DNA of 64,000 nucleotides from Rhizoclosmatium globosum (lineage: Eukaryota > Chytridiomycota > Chytridiomycetes > Chytridiales > Chytriomycetaceae), in contig MCGO01000119.1 of NCBI GenBank assembly GCA_002104985.1, forward strand, positions 1 through 64,000, read 5' to 3'. A program made the translations under genes and the position numbers. Numbering within the stretch: position 1 is the first letter of the stretch; each line of letters starts with the position of its first letter. This document shows positions 22,452-32,199 of this stretch, one piece after another. Below the pieces are notes generated by a model. The model saw nothing but the letters and a program-made list of their open reading frames with translations. It made no database searches and was not told where the DNA came from.

Positions 22452-22961
22452 TGTCCAACAAAGATTGTATGAGGCTGGTTTGGTTCTGATACCGAATCAG
22501 TGTGGCAGTTTGACTTCTTTTTTTGTTTTCCAGATTTTTACTCAGAGAGACTTGGCAATTCTAGTCACGTGAATTCTTGCTTGTTCTGTTTTCTTTCTGC
22601 AAGTCTCTATTGGCAAAGCTGGATCGATGGCAAGCTACAGTATGAGATTATTATCCCTTATGGCTTGTTAGGCCATCTCCTTGTGTCGTGCCGAACTCAA
22701 GAATAAATCAGAACCAAGTGTATTCAGTGATCTCAAAAGCAATGGAACACTCATTTTTGTGACAAGGAATCCCGATTGAAAGGTTTATATATCAATGTTA
22801 TATATCAATGCGCCAAAGTCATTCGCAACCGGAAAAGTAATAAGTTTTAATCTTCAAAACAGTAAGAAAACACAGATTAAACATATAGTCACACAGAACA
22901 CAACTGAATAAAGGATACATCAGAACCATTTGCTTTTTTCTCTCAAAAACCAACAAACCAA
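22452..22961. other. Shared upstream region of the cyclin and Tse2-like genes
   Basis: Divergent promoter region. It contains a short direct repeat (ATATATCAATG twice, about 22786-22811). No gene is called here. Confidence 0.35.
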
Positions 22962-23414
22962 ATGCAACGCTACACAACATTCCCAATCACGCTTTTCCGA
23001 ATCCAACAAAAGCTGCCCGTCTCCCTCCGCGACCACGCAATCGCAATGGCAAAGAACCGCCAATCCTGGGACCTGAAGCTGCATGCCCCAAACAACCTCG
23101 TCCTGCCAATGGAAGGCTCAACCTTCCACACTCCAAACGGAATGTCCCTGCGCCCACTCGGCCCAAAAATGATTGATATCCTCGAGAAATTCAAAGGCGA
23201 TCCAACTGTTTACAGAATGCAGGAGAACTTGAAGGTTCCTGAAGGAATGGTTCTGATTCATGAGCATTCAGATCATTATTCGATGCAGGTTGCGGAACCA
23301 ATGTCGTTGGAGGCTTTTAATGGGAAATTAACACGGTTTTTGGAGACGCTGCCCAAACAGACTAAACAGCAGTTCTTGGATGAGTGGTATGATGAAGAGG
23401 AGGGAGATAACTAA
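22962..23414 (+). CDS. Fungal Tse2-like (ADP-ribosyltransferase-fold) domain protein
   Basis: Single exon, 150 residues. After an N-terminus with basic and amphipathic character (MQRYTTFPITLFRIQQK), residues about 30-145 match the layout of the fungal Tse2-type ADP-ribosyltransferase domain: a FHTPNGMSLRPLGPKM segment, VYRMQENLKVPEGMVLI, and HEHSDHYSMQVAEPMSLE followed by an acidic tail. The family is named after a bacterial type VI effector toxin; fungal members are single-domain proteins of unknown role. Whether this one has enzyme activity or acts on its own cell is unknown, and no immunity partner is visible next to it. The N-terminus could be a mitochondrial presequence rather than a secretion signal. 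No frame break. The assignment is from memory of the motif order. Confidence 0.6.
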   Translation: MQRYTTFPITLFRIQQKLPVSLRDHAIAMAKNRQSWDLKLHAPNNLVLPMEGSTFHTPNGMSLRPLGPKMIDILEKFKGDPTVYRMQENLKVPEGMVLIHEHSDHYSMQVAEPMSLEAFNGKLTRFLETLPKQTKQQFLDEWYDEEEGDN

Positions 23415-23551
23415 GGAATATTAGTGATGTAATAAAGTATTTGGTTTATTCCTCCAAATTGCGAGTGAATTTGAAGGTGTTCGATGAAATCTCAGCTTAT
23501 GGAATCCACAGCGTGAGACTCAAAAATCTGCCACTATTATACTAACCAAGT

Positions 23552-25283
23552 TTATTCCCCGTTATTATTCCATCGAAAAACAACACATCTCTGCAACCCC
23601 TTCCCATCCACATCCGTCCGTTCAAACCTCCAACCCCCTCCCTCAACCAGAAATATCCGCTTAACAGCATCCGCCAACTCCCCATTATTCACTTCCACAA
23701 ACAAAACAGTCCCATCACCAACAACAACCCCCTTCCGTCCACACTCCCCAACGCCCTAAAAATCTCCCGATACGCATCTAACCCATCCTCGCCCGCCAAG
23801 AGCGCCACACTCGGTTCATGCCGCTGCGACGCGTAAATCCTGTCTGAGTCGTATAGCCGTTTGGGAAGGTACGGCGGATTCGTCAAGATGTACTTCACAG
23901 GTTTCGCAGCGTCCAAGACATTCGGAATCTGTTCGAATGAGGATTCCAAGAACGTTGCGCGATGAGTGAGGTTATGCTTTTTTCTATTCATTTCAGCGAC
24001 TTTAAGTGCTTCACTTGAAATATCGATTCCTAAGCCGGTTGCGTTTTGGAGGAGTGGGTGCATAAGGAGGGTGAGGAGGATACACCCAGACCCCGTGCCG
24101 AGGTCGAGGATTTGCGGTGAGGCTGAAGTTTTGGGAACAGTGGCGTGGGTTTGAAGGAGGGATTGGATCAAGGTTTCAGTTCCGATTTTGGGAATCATGA
24201 CGGATGGTGTCACGTGGAATTGATGACCGCAGAAAGTCTGTTATATAACAAAACAGAGTTTAGAAATGAGTGAGGTTTTCACTAATAAACCCTGACCTTC
24301 AACCCAAGAATATAGGGAATAGGAACACCCGCATCCAACTGCTTCTCAACAGATTCCGTAACCCCAACACCGCCCTTCTTCAACTCCTTAATATCAGCGT
24401 CTCGTTTAACTCTCCAAGCTTCATGTTCCTTCTTGATAAAACTCTTGAACTTCTCCGGCGGTCCCAACGTGACACCAACAGGCTTCCCATCGAATTCAAA
24501 ATCGATTCCAGTGAGCGCGATATAATGAGAATCAATAACAGGATGTTCAGTTCCCTGGAGGTGATGCAGAGGCTGTAACGGAACTGGAGCAAAATCCTGT
24601 ATCGGCGAAACGAGAACCACAGAAATCCATCCACTCTCATAATTCTTTGTACGCGAGGAATCCAAGAACGTGCACAGAGAGACAGGTTCATCCGCAACAC
24701 CGTCAATTGAATGATCAAGCTCAAATGTCTCATCGCGTTTCAAGGACCGAATCGCACTGACATTCCCTGTACATAAACAAGTCCAAGTTTCTGAAATCAA
24801 TCCTTTGTTGTTGAGTATTCGCAGGTTTTCGAAGGTTTCTTCGTTTTTGGCAAGAATGACAAGGCCCTGAGTTGGAGTATCGAGCGTCGTGAAGGGGATC
24901 CAATCGGAGGGTATGTCAAGCGATTGAACAGCAGTTCCAGGATGCTTCCACATAATTGCAATATGCTTTGATTCAAAAAGGAAGGTCTTTGGCTGAGCAA
25001 CAACCGTCTCCTTGATCACTTTGACGACATCGCCCACTTTCAAATCGAGAAATCCTTTTGTTTCCTTTGATTCGTTGACTGAAACCCGCCCGTTTTTTAG
25101 GGCAAGTCCAACTGCTTTTCCCCCAATTGAAAACGAAGATTTGAGGAACTTGTCAAGTTTTGAAGCAACTGAAACTGTGGCGCTTCCTCCTTCATCGATT
25201 GATGTACTTTGATTTGTGTCTATTCGCTGGGCCTTGGCTCGCACGGGAAGGGGGAGATCATCATCGTCAACTTCGCGTTTCAT
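23552..25283 (-). CDS. S4/RluA-type pseudouridine-synthase-like domain fused to HemK/PrmC glutamine methyltransferase
   Basis: Exon 1 (24297-25283) and exon 2 (23552-24237). Residues about 40-90 (KLDKFLKSSFSIGGKAVGLA...VGDVVKVI) resemble an S4 RNA-binding fold. Residues about 105-260 resemble an RluA-type pseudouridine synthase, with TLDTPTQGLVILAKNEE at the place of the catalytic R-L-D-x-x-T-S-G motif; the Asp is kept, the Arg is not. From PIPYILG onward it is a HemK/PrmC protein: FHVTPSVMIPK, ILDLGTGSGCILL (SAM binding) and the catalytic YILTNPPYLP. HemK enzymes methylate the GGQ glutamine of release factors. Near 23748, in a G-run, the frame shifts and the last 60 residues (GTVLFVEVNNGELADAV) continue in another frame to the stop at 23552; a missing G is likely. 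Confidence 0.65.
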
Positions 25284-25353
25284 TTTGATATACGATTTAT
25301 TGCCAATAAATACAATGAACTAGATGGATAACAAAAGAACAAACAATATAAAG

Positions 25354-26049
25354 TTAGAGAACGAGGGAAAGTGCAACCAAAGATGCTCCTGCTAGCACAG
25401 TCTGAAAACCTCCACTTGCACTTGCAGTACCAGCAGCTTTCGTGTCCTTCGTACCAGGACAAGCCTCCGCCTTTCCAACACGACTTTTATCAGTCGCAGC
25501 TTTAGTCACATTCCCAACTCCCATGTTATTCACATCAATAGTCAATCCTTCCGCAGAAAACGACAACCCAGGCTGAGGAAGAATCTTCCACGCTCCATTC
25601 TCCTTCTTGGTGTGACTCTGTCCCCACACCTGCACGTAATAGTTCAACGGCTTGTTTCCACTAGGAAAAGGACATCCAGTAATATACGTGAATTCCGCAG
25701 AGTAGATGTACGTGCTATCAGACTGAATTACAAGAGTCTGCGGGAAGCTGTCTGGCTCAACCACAGGAGAAAGCACCGCGTCATAAGTAGAGTTGTAGTA
25801 CGGAATAGAGCAAGGCGTTGAAAGAAGACTCTTTGTGCTGGTGAAAACTGGTTCAGTTGTCCAGATGTGGAGAAGGGTGAAAGCATCAGCGACGCGGTAG
25901 TCTAATGGAATAGCGCTTCCGTTTCCATTTCTTGGTGGTTGCAAGACTTGAGGTGTGGTGGCAATGGTGAAGCTCATTGGACCGGCAGATGGGTCAATGA
26001 CTCCGTAAGCAATGTTGAGGCAGCCACCTGGGGAGAGTGTTCGGTTCAT
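25354..26049 (-). CDS. Hypothetical cell-surface protein with GPI-like tail
   Basis: An open frame of 231 residues starting MNRTLSPGGCLNIAYGV. The body is rich in Ser, Thr and aromatic residues with two Cys pairs (STPCSIPYYN, ITGCPFPSG). A spacer (KAEACPGTKDTKAAGTASAS) leads to a hydrophobic C-terminus (TVLAGASLVALSLVL), as in GPI-anchored proteins. There is no signal peptide at this start. The bases before GGCLN read TCTCCCCAG/GT preceded by CTAACTAAC, which looks like a 3' splice site, so a first exon with the signal peptide may lie upstream. I could not find a convincing one. A broken partial copy of its 5' end lies at 26471-26553. Family not recognised. Confidence 0.5.
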   Translation of the reverse strand: MNRTLSPGGCLNIAYGVIDPSAGPMSFTIATTPQVLQPPRNGNGSAIPLDYRVADAFTLLHIWTTEPVFTSTKSLLSTPCSIPYYNSTYDAVLSPVVEPDSFPQTLVIQSDSTYIYSAEFTYITGCPFPSGNKPLNYYVQVWGQSHTKKENGAWKILPQPGLSFSAEGLTIDVNNMGVGNVTKAATDKSRVGKAEACPGTKDTKAAGTASASGGFQTVLAGASLVALSLVL

Positions 26050-26470
26050 TTGTTGTTAGTTAGTTTTTCAGAGTTTGGTAGTTATTGTAAGATTCGTTTA
26101 GACGCAATTTAAAGATGAATTCGATGGCGGGCTCCTCTGAGCGGGAGTAACGAAATGAACCTTTTCGTGAGAGTTATCAGTATCCCGCCTTACACGGAGT
26201 AAGATAGAACTCACACTTCTGTGCTTGGTTTTAAGGACAAATTTGAGTGCCTCAATTTCATGTGAACATCTGATTCGAGAACTCTTTCAACTCATCAAGG
26301 CTAAGACAGTGAAGATCTCGAACGTGTCGGAGATCGATAACGATGGGTCAAACGAGTAACGCGAAGGTGGATATGGATAAAGACGCTGATGAGTGGAGAG
26401 TCAGCATGCGCACAGTATCAGCGAGTCTTTTATAAAATTTGAGTTCATGAGCTGTCCAACCGAAGATAGT

Positions 26471-26553
26471 GTAAAGTTGACTGGCCCAGCTGATGGATCA
26501 ATGGTCCCGTAAGCAAGATTGAGGCAGCCACCTGGCGAGAGGGTTCAGTTCAT
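26471..26553 (-). pseudogene. Broken partial copy of the start of the gene at 25354-26049
   Basis: About 80 bp closely resemble 25970-26049: start region, then TLSPGGCLNxAYGxIDPSAGP. The copy has a TGA in place of the CGA at codon 3 and loses similarity after about 28 codons. It lies in the 670-bp gap before the Trf4 gene, which otherwise holds nothing recognisable. Confidence 0.6.
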
Positions 26554-26718
26554 TTTTTGCAGCTTTGAAAACCAAGTTCGATTGGTAAATCACTCCTTTT
26601 CAAACAATTACAGTCGAGCCATTTAAGAGGGAATAAAATATGTGAATTAAACCAAATGAAAAGGTATCTCGAAACAAGAATAGTAACACGTTCCTCTTCT
26701 TTCTTTTTGTCTTCGCAA

Positions 26719-29110
26719 ATGCCATCAGAACCAACCTTCTCTTTCAACGATCTGTTTCCCCCATCACCGACCCTTCCCCCTCACCACCAACAATCCCCTT
26801 CACCAAAAGCAAAAGCGAAAAAGCCCAGGCCACCGCCAAAACAAGTTTCCTTTTCCTTCTCGCACCGAAACGAACCTTTGCCAAAACAACAAAAACACAC
26901 TTTGAATTATCCCGCACCATGGCTATCTCTCCCACTTTCTCCTTCATCGATTCCACCTCCTCGAACTCTCCTTGATGCAGAGGCAGCCCTCCTCCTCTCG
27001 TATCTCACTCCAACCACACACGAAGTTACCCTCAGATCACATATTGTCTCCCAATACGCTTCAATAATCAAATCACGATTCCCATCATCGAAAACAAAGC
27101 CATTTGGGTCAACTGGAACAGGCCTCTTTCTGCCATGGTCTGACATTGACTTGATTATTATCGATCAGTCCCCATCCACATCCAATGCAACAAATGAAGA
27201 CCCAAAACAGAATACCCAATCTTCAAAACTGTCGAAATTACTGCCGAAAATGCGGTCCTCGAATCATACGTCATCAATAGAGTTTGTGAGGAAAGCACGT
27301 GTTCCTGTCCTCAAAATGGTGGATCGTGTTACAAACATGAATATTGACGTTTGCTATAATGTTCTTGGAGGATATCAAGCAGTAGAATGTGTCAAATTGT
27401 GGGTTGAGAAGGTCCCGGGTCTCCGTGAACTCGTCCTACTTGTCAAACTATTCCTCTCAACAAAGGATCTATCTGAAGTCTTTTCAGGCGGCCTCGGTGA
27501 GTAATCAAATTGACCCGCCTTTTTCTTGACTTCTGACCTTTAAATTAAGGTGGATACTCAATCGTATCACTCTGTCTTGCATTCCTTCAACTCCGCAACC
27601 CAATCACGGGAGAAATCGAAATGTCCACATCCTTACCGTCCAAAAAGCGACCACATCCATCCTCTTCCTCCTCTTCCTCCACTTCGTCCACAATAACCCC
27701 GGCCAAACATTCCTCCAATTCTGCCGCTTCTTCGGAACCCAATTCGACTACCACACCCTCGGCATAAAATTCACACCCACAACACCAATCCCGCAAGCCC
27801 ACTTTTTCAACAAACTCTCCTCTCCACACTACCAGCCCTCAAAACCATACCTCCTCACCCTCCTTAACCCCTTGGACCCATCTACAGACCTAACAAAAGG
27901 ATCCTCGAAGATCCAATCCGTTTCATCCGCGTTTCGAAGCGCGATACCTATACTCGAACGGGGATTAACGTCTAGTTTCGCATCAAAAAAGCCGAGGATT
28001 GTGACCCCGACTCGGTATTGGGAACGTGATTTTGAGAGGGGCGATGACCTTCCTGCTGTGCAACCTGTTTTGAGTGACCCAGAGCCGATTCAAGTGACAC
28101 AGGCGACAAGCATATTTTCCGAGCTTGTTTTTATTTCGAGGAGGATGGTGAAAGCGAGGGATTTAGGGACGGGTGTTTCTGTGTCCTTGTTTGGGAAGAA
28201 TGGGGACAGAGGTACGGCAACGGAAGTTGATGACGATGAACCTCATTCAAGCCATGTACGGTTTGAAGATGAAGATGATGCGGAACGAGATTCGTTCATG
28301 ATTGGTGGAATTATGATGCAGGATTCTGGTGATGAAAGCGACTCAGCTGACGAAGAGGACGCGGAATTCACGGCTGTACTTGATGATGTAGAGGAAGAAG
28401 TGGAACTAACAGTTGAAATGGTGGATCCTGAAAAGGCACCAACCTTACCAGACGATTCTGACGGATACATTGCCTTTGATTTCGATGCTTCAGATTCAGC
28501 AGATCAATATGGGTTTACAATAGACCGAACCCCAGTTATTCCTCTCCTGGACTCTCTCCCGGACTCTCTCTCAGACCAGACACCATCAACAATATCGCAC
28601 GAAGCAATCCAATCTCAACAACCCCTCAAAACACTGCCACCACAACTTCCGTCACCCCCTCCCCAAAAACGTCCCACATCCCGTAAATCATTCAACTACC
28701 GCGCCCTCGAAGAAAAACACAAAGCAAAGCTAAAAGCCTCCAAAAAACACGACAAAGCCGACCACACCCGCCTCCAAAAAGAAATCGCTACCTCCTCCTC
28801 CTCCAAACACCCTTCCCCACATCTCTCCAAAAACAAACTCCGAAAGCAAAACGCAAAACAAAGATCATTAGACCTCTCACTCCCCGTATCCCAATTCGAT
28901 GAATTCGACAAATTCGATCGAGGTGGTGGAATACAGAAACGGCGTGGGAAGCGGGAACGTGCATCGTCAAAAGCACAGACGCGAGAAAGTGATTGGAAGA
29001 AGTGGGAACGTGAGTTGCAGGATGATTTTATAGGGTTTAAGTTTGGGGGAAAGGGTAGGAGTCATGAAGGGAATTCGGGAAAGGGAGAGAGGCGGAAGCG
29101 GAGGCAGTGA
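26719..29110 (+). CDS. Non-canonical poly(A) polymerase, Trf4/Cid14 type (DNA polymerase sigma family), with one frame break
   Basis: ATG at 26719. After a Pro-rich N-terminus the nucleotidyltransferase core begins LSYLTPTTHEVTLRSHIVSQY and shows the GS...DxD motif FGSTGTGLFLPWSDIDLIII and the third Asp in NMNIDVCYN. The PAP-associated part follows (LVLLVKLFLSTKDLSEVFSGGLGGYSIVSLCLAFLQL). An intron of about 60 bp splits GLG/GYS. Near 27613 the frame shifts by one base; in the new frame the sequence continues GQTFLQFCRFFGTQFDYHTL, the second family motif. The remaining 400 residues are acidic and Ser-rich and end in a basic, Lys/Arg-rich tail. The enzyme adds short oligo(A) tails to nuclear RNAs for exosome decay (TRAMP complex). 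The break is in one base only and both halves are conserved, so an error or recent mutation is possible. Confidence 0.75.
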
Positions 29111-29174
29111 ATAAAGATTGCATGAGATGATGAGTATTAAGCGTAAATAATGTATATAGTAGAATTCACTGAAA

Positions 29175-30707
29175 ATGGCATCGTCCTTCATCCATCATAC
29201 TTTCGTCAATAGCACAAAAGCCCGAGCTCTGTTCAATCCCGCGACTCTTTCACCAGTTTCCACAGTCTTTGAAGCAAACGAAGCACAGGTGAATGCAGCT
29301 GTTGAGTCGTCAGCCTCAGCTTTCGAAGATTGGAAAACTTGGACTGGAGCCAAAAGAAGGTACTGTTGCATATTGATACTCAGTGAAGGACTGAAGGTAC
29401 TAATCAAATAATAGAGATGCTCTACTCGGAATCGCAGCTTCGATGAAGGAGAACATTGATAAACTGGCCGAGTGTGAATCCCTGACTGGAAGGCCTGTCA
29501 CAGAAGCAAAGGTTTGTTCAATTTCGTTACCTTCTTCCATACTAATTAAACATGTAGATGGACGTAATTGCCTCCGCAGAATGCTTCACATGGTTCGCAG
29601 GTCTTGCTGACAAACTATCGTCAAGATCCTTCAGCCTTTCTCCTTCAACGCATTCATTTACTATAAGAGAACCACTTGGTGTCTGTGCTTTAATTACCTC
29701 CTTCAACTACCCTCTTCTGTTAGCCGCTTGGAAACTGGCTCCTGCATTGGCTACGGGAAATACAGTTGTCTTGAAACCAGCCCACCAAACTCCTCTTTCT
29801 ACTCTGCTCCTGGCTTCCCTCTCTAAAGACCACTTACCTCCAGGTGTCTTGAATGTAGTCCTAGGAGATTCCCACATTGGATCACACCTCCTTGCCAACC
29901 CAAATATTGCAAAGGCATCATTCACAGGGTCAACCCTCGCTGGTTCTCGCGTCGCACAAAATCTTGCCGGAAACGGTACAACTTCGTTCCCGCGAAAGGC
30001 GACGCTCGAACTAGGCGGCAAGAATACAATCATAATTGACGAATCCGCGAACCTCGATGCAGCAATCCCATTCATTATCGACGCTGCTTTCTCAAACGCC
30101 GGTCAAAACTGTTGCGCAGGCTCCCGTCTTCTCATACACGAATCCCTTCACAAAACAGTAATCAACCGTCTGATCCAACAAATCCCTATCTCCCTTACTG
30201 CAGGCGATCCACAAACACCTCAACAACATTCCCACCCTTAACCGACGCCCAATCTCTCGCCCGCATAAAATCCCTGCTCAGCACCCACATTCACCCTCCT
30301 CTAATCCACCACGAACTGAAATTCCCTCTCCCAAACCTCCCTGGCCACTTCCTCCCTCCAACTCTCCTCTCCTCAGTCCCCGACACATCCCCCCTCGCCC
30401 AAACAGAACTCTTTGGCCCAGTCCTAACAATCCTCACACCTTTCACAAAAATCACCGACGCTATAAAACGCGCAAACACCGTCCCATACGGCCTCGCCGC
30501 CGGAATCTTCACAGACTCATTCAAGAACGCCAACTTGGCTGTGGAAGGAATTAAAGCCGGGTTCATCTGGATCAACAACTACAACGATGTACCCCGTTCA
30601 TGCCCTTGGGAGGTGTGAAAGCGAGTGGGTACGGCAAGGAATGTGGGTTTGAAGCGATAGATGAATTCACAAGTATAAAGTCAATTCACGCGTCATTTAC
30701 TGAATAA
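29175..30707 (+). CDS. NAD(P)-dependent aldehyde dehydrogenase, two frame breaks
   Basis: Starts MASSFIHHTFVNSTKARALFNPAT, with introns of about 53 and 45 bp in the first 400 bp. The cofactor and catalytic regions are complete: LGVCALITSFNYPLLLAAWK, GNTVVLKPAHQTPLSTLLLA, ASFTGSTLAGSRVA, the Glu in LELGGKN and the nucleophile Cys in NAGQNCCAGSRLL. Near 30210 the frame shifts by one; the next stretch (LAQTELFGPVLTILTPF, ANTVPYGLAAGIFTDSF, AGFIWINNYNDVP) is in a new frame. A second shift near 30597 is needed to reach the C-terminal GGVKASGYGKECGFEAIDEF. Members oxidise aldehydes to acids. Resembles betaine/medium-chain aldehyde dehydrogenases, but the substrate cannot be told. Two breaks in an otherwise intact enzyme point to consensus errors or very recent loss. 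Confidence 0.72.
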
Positions 30708-30773
30708 ACGGAATACAGCAACTTGAAATCAACACAAAACAAACAAACAACAAAACCGAAACGCACAACTAAC

Positions 30774-31901
30774 TTAAACGAATCCAAACATGGAATAAAA
30801 TGACTTTGAAACAACCAACAAAACACCGTTTTTATCCGTTATTCCAACTCGAATCGTAGCAGCAGGATTATATAGGCCTCCATTAAATGTAAGATCACCA
30901 TTTGAAGTTCCAAGATTCTGGACTGGATGAACTCCTGCGGATTGTTGGCAGACGGTTCCTGTCCCACTTTTACATTGGGAAGTATAAAAGATCCTATACA
31001 CAGAGATCAATAAATATACCAATAGTTCTAAACTGAAAGATGCATGCATACCGTTGAAGGGTCAATGTTAGGTCCTGACCCAGAATAAATAACTTCAAAC
31101 CCAACTCCCTTCGTGACAGTTACTGTTAATGTGTATGGGTCTTGCAATATGGTGGTGGTCATTGTCGTGGTTGATGTACTAGAAGTTGAGGTGGTTGTGA
31201 ACGTTGTGGACGTTGTCGTAAATGTAGACGAAGATGAAGTTGTTTCAGAAGTGCTAGTAGTCGAGGATGACGTTGAAGTACTCGACGACGTTGTTGTTTT
31301 TTCAGACGTGGTAGAAGTGGAGGATGTTGTTGTCAAAGTCGACGTTGTCGTGGTGGTTTTACTTGTGCTTGTTGTTGTTGTGCCTGTAGTTGAAGTAGAA
31401 GTTGAAGTTGACGTTGAGGTAGAAGTTGACGTTGAAGTACTTGTTGTAGTACTTATGTTTGAAGAAGAGCTACTCGAGCTGGTGCTCGACTGGGTTGTTG
31501 GAGTGTTTGAACTGGAAGTTGATGAGGTTGATGAGGAATAACTAATTCCAGTAGAGGCTGAAGAAATCACGGAATAATAAATCGATCGAATAGTTGCACT
31601 GGAAACGGCGCTATCGGAAGTCATTGTCTCTTGCTTGCGAACCAATAGCATTCAAAACGACAAACCCAATTTTCCCCGGGTTTCCGCCTTGAATTGGTTG
31701 AACGGGTAGTTTGGCAGAGAAAAGGTCTTGATCCATGGTAGTAGCAGGGACAGTCAGCTTTGTCGCATCCCCTGAGAGCTGAAGTGTAAAAGAATCGATA
31801 GAAACCGACACATTCAAAACATAGTTGAGAAGGAAGAAAAATCTTCTGAAAAAAGGCACGCAACAATTGTGCATTGTCCTGCACTGCCCTCTGTACTTCA
31901 T
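30774..31901 (-). CDS. Ser/Thr-rich repetitive surface protein, gene model uncertain
   Basis: Three coding stretches are visible. About 31640-31830 encodes SFTLQLSGDATKLTVPATT and NPGKIGFVVLNAIGS, a small beta-rich domain. About 31090-31620 encodes a tract of some 130 residues made almost only of Ser and Thr (STSTSTSTSTS, TTTTSTLTTTSS), as in heavily O-glycosylated wall proteins, ending in VTVTKGVGFEVIYSGSGPN. About 30774-30990 encodes a C-terminal domain with two Cys (QCKSGTGTVCQQSAG...GVHPVQNLGTSNGDLTFNGGLYNPAATIRV-type text). The stretches are not in one frame: a shift is needed near 31640, and the intron from 31045 to about 30993 does not keep phase. The true start is not resolved; a further exon may lie near 31955-32000. 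The family is not recognised. Confidence 0.45.
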
Positions 31902-32199
31902 AAGCCTTTGGTCAGCTTTTTTATACTCAATAAGCCCAACTTACCACTACTGCACCGAGTTATTCTGATACCAAAAGAAAGAAAATGAGGAATATGCATG
32001 GCTTCAGTCATTGGGATTGTGCTTGGGCCACAACCCAATTCTGTAACTTCAGTTCTTACTCAAACCTTCTCAAATTTACTAAGATGTTTGAAACATATTT
32101 ATTGAGTATACAGAAATATTGAAAACCGTTGGAGAAGTGTTGTGCAGTTGTTAGGTATTTTCTCATCGAAGTAACAAATTTGTGGATGTTCTAATTGTC
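31902..32199. other. Intergenic region
   Basis: Probably upstream DNA of the Ser/Thr-rich gene; it may hold its first exon (a GTAAGT donor lies near 31949). Nothing else is seen. Confidence 0.3.

Noticed and set aside
31113..31541. Plus-strand open frame rich in Val, Asp and Glu
   Set aside because: It is the mirror image of a Ser/Thr codon tract on the minus strand; its composition is an artefact of the repeat.
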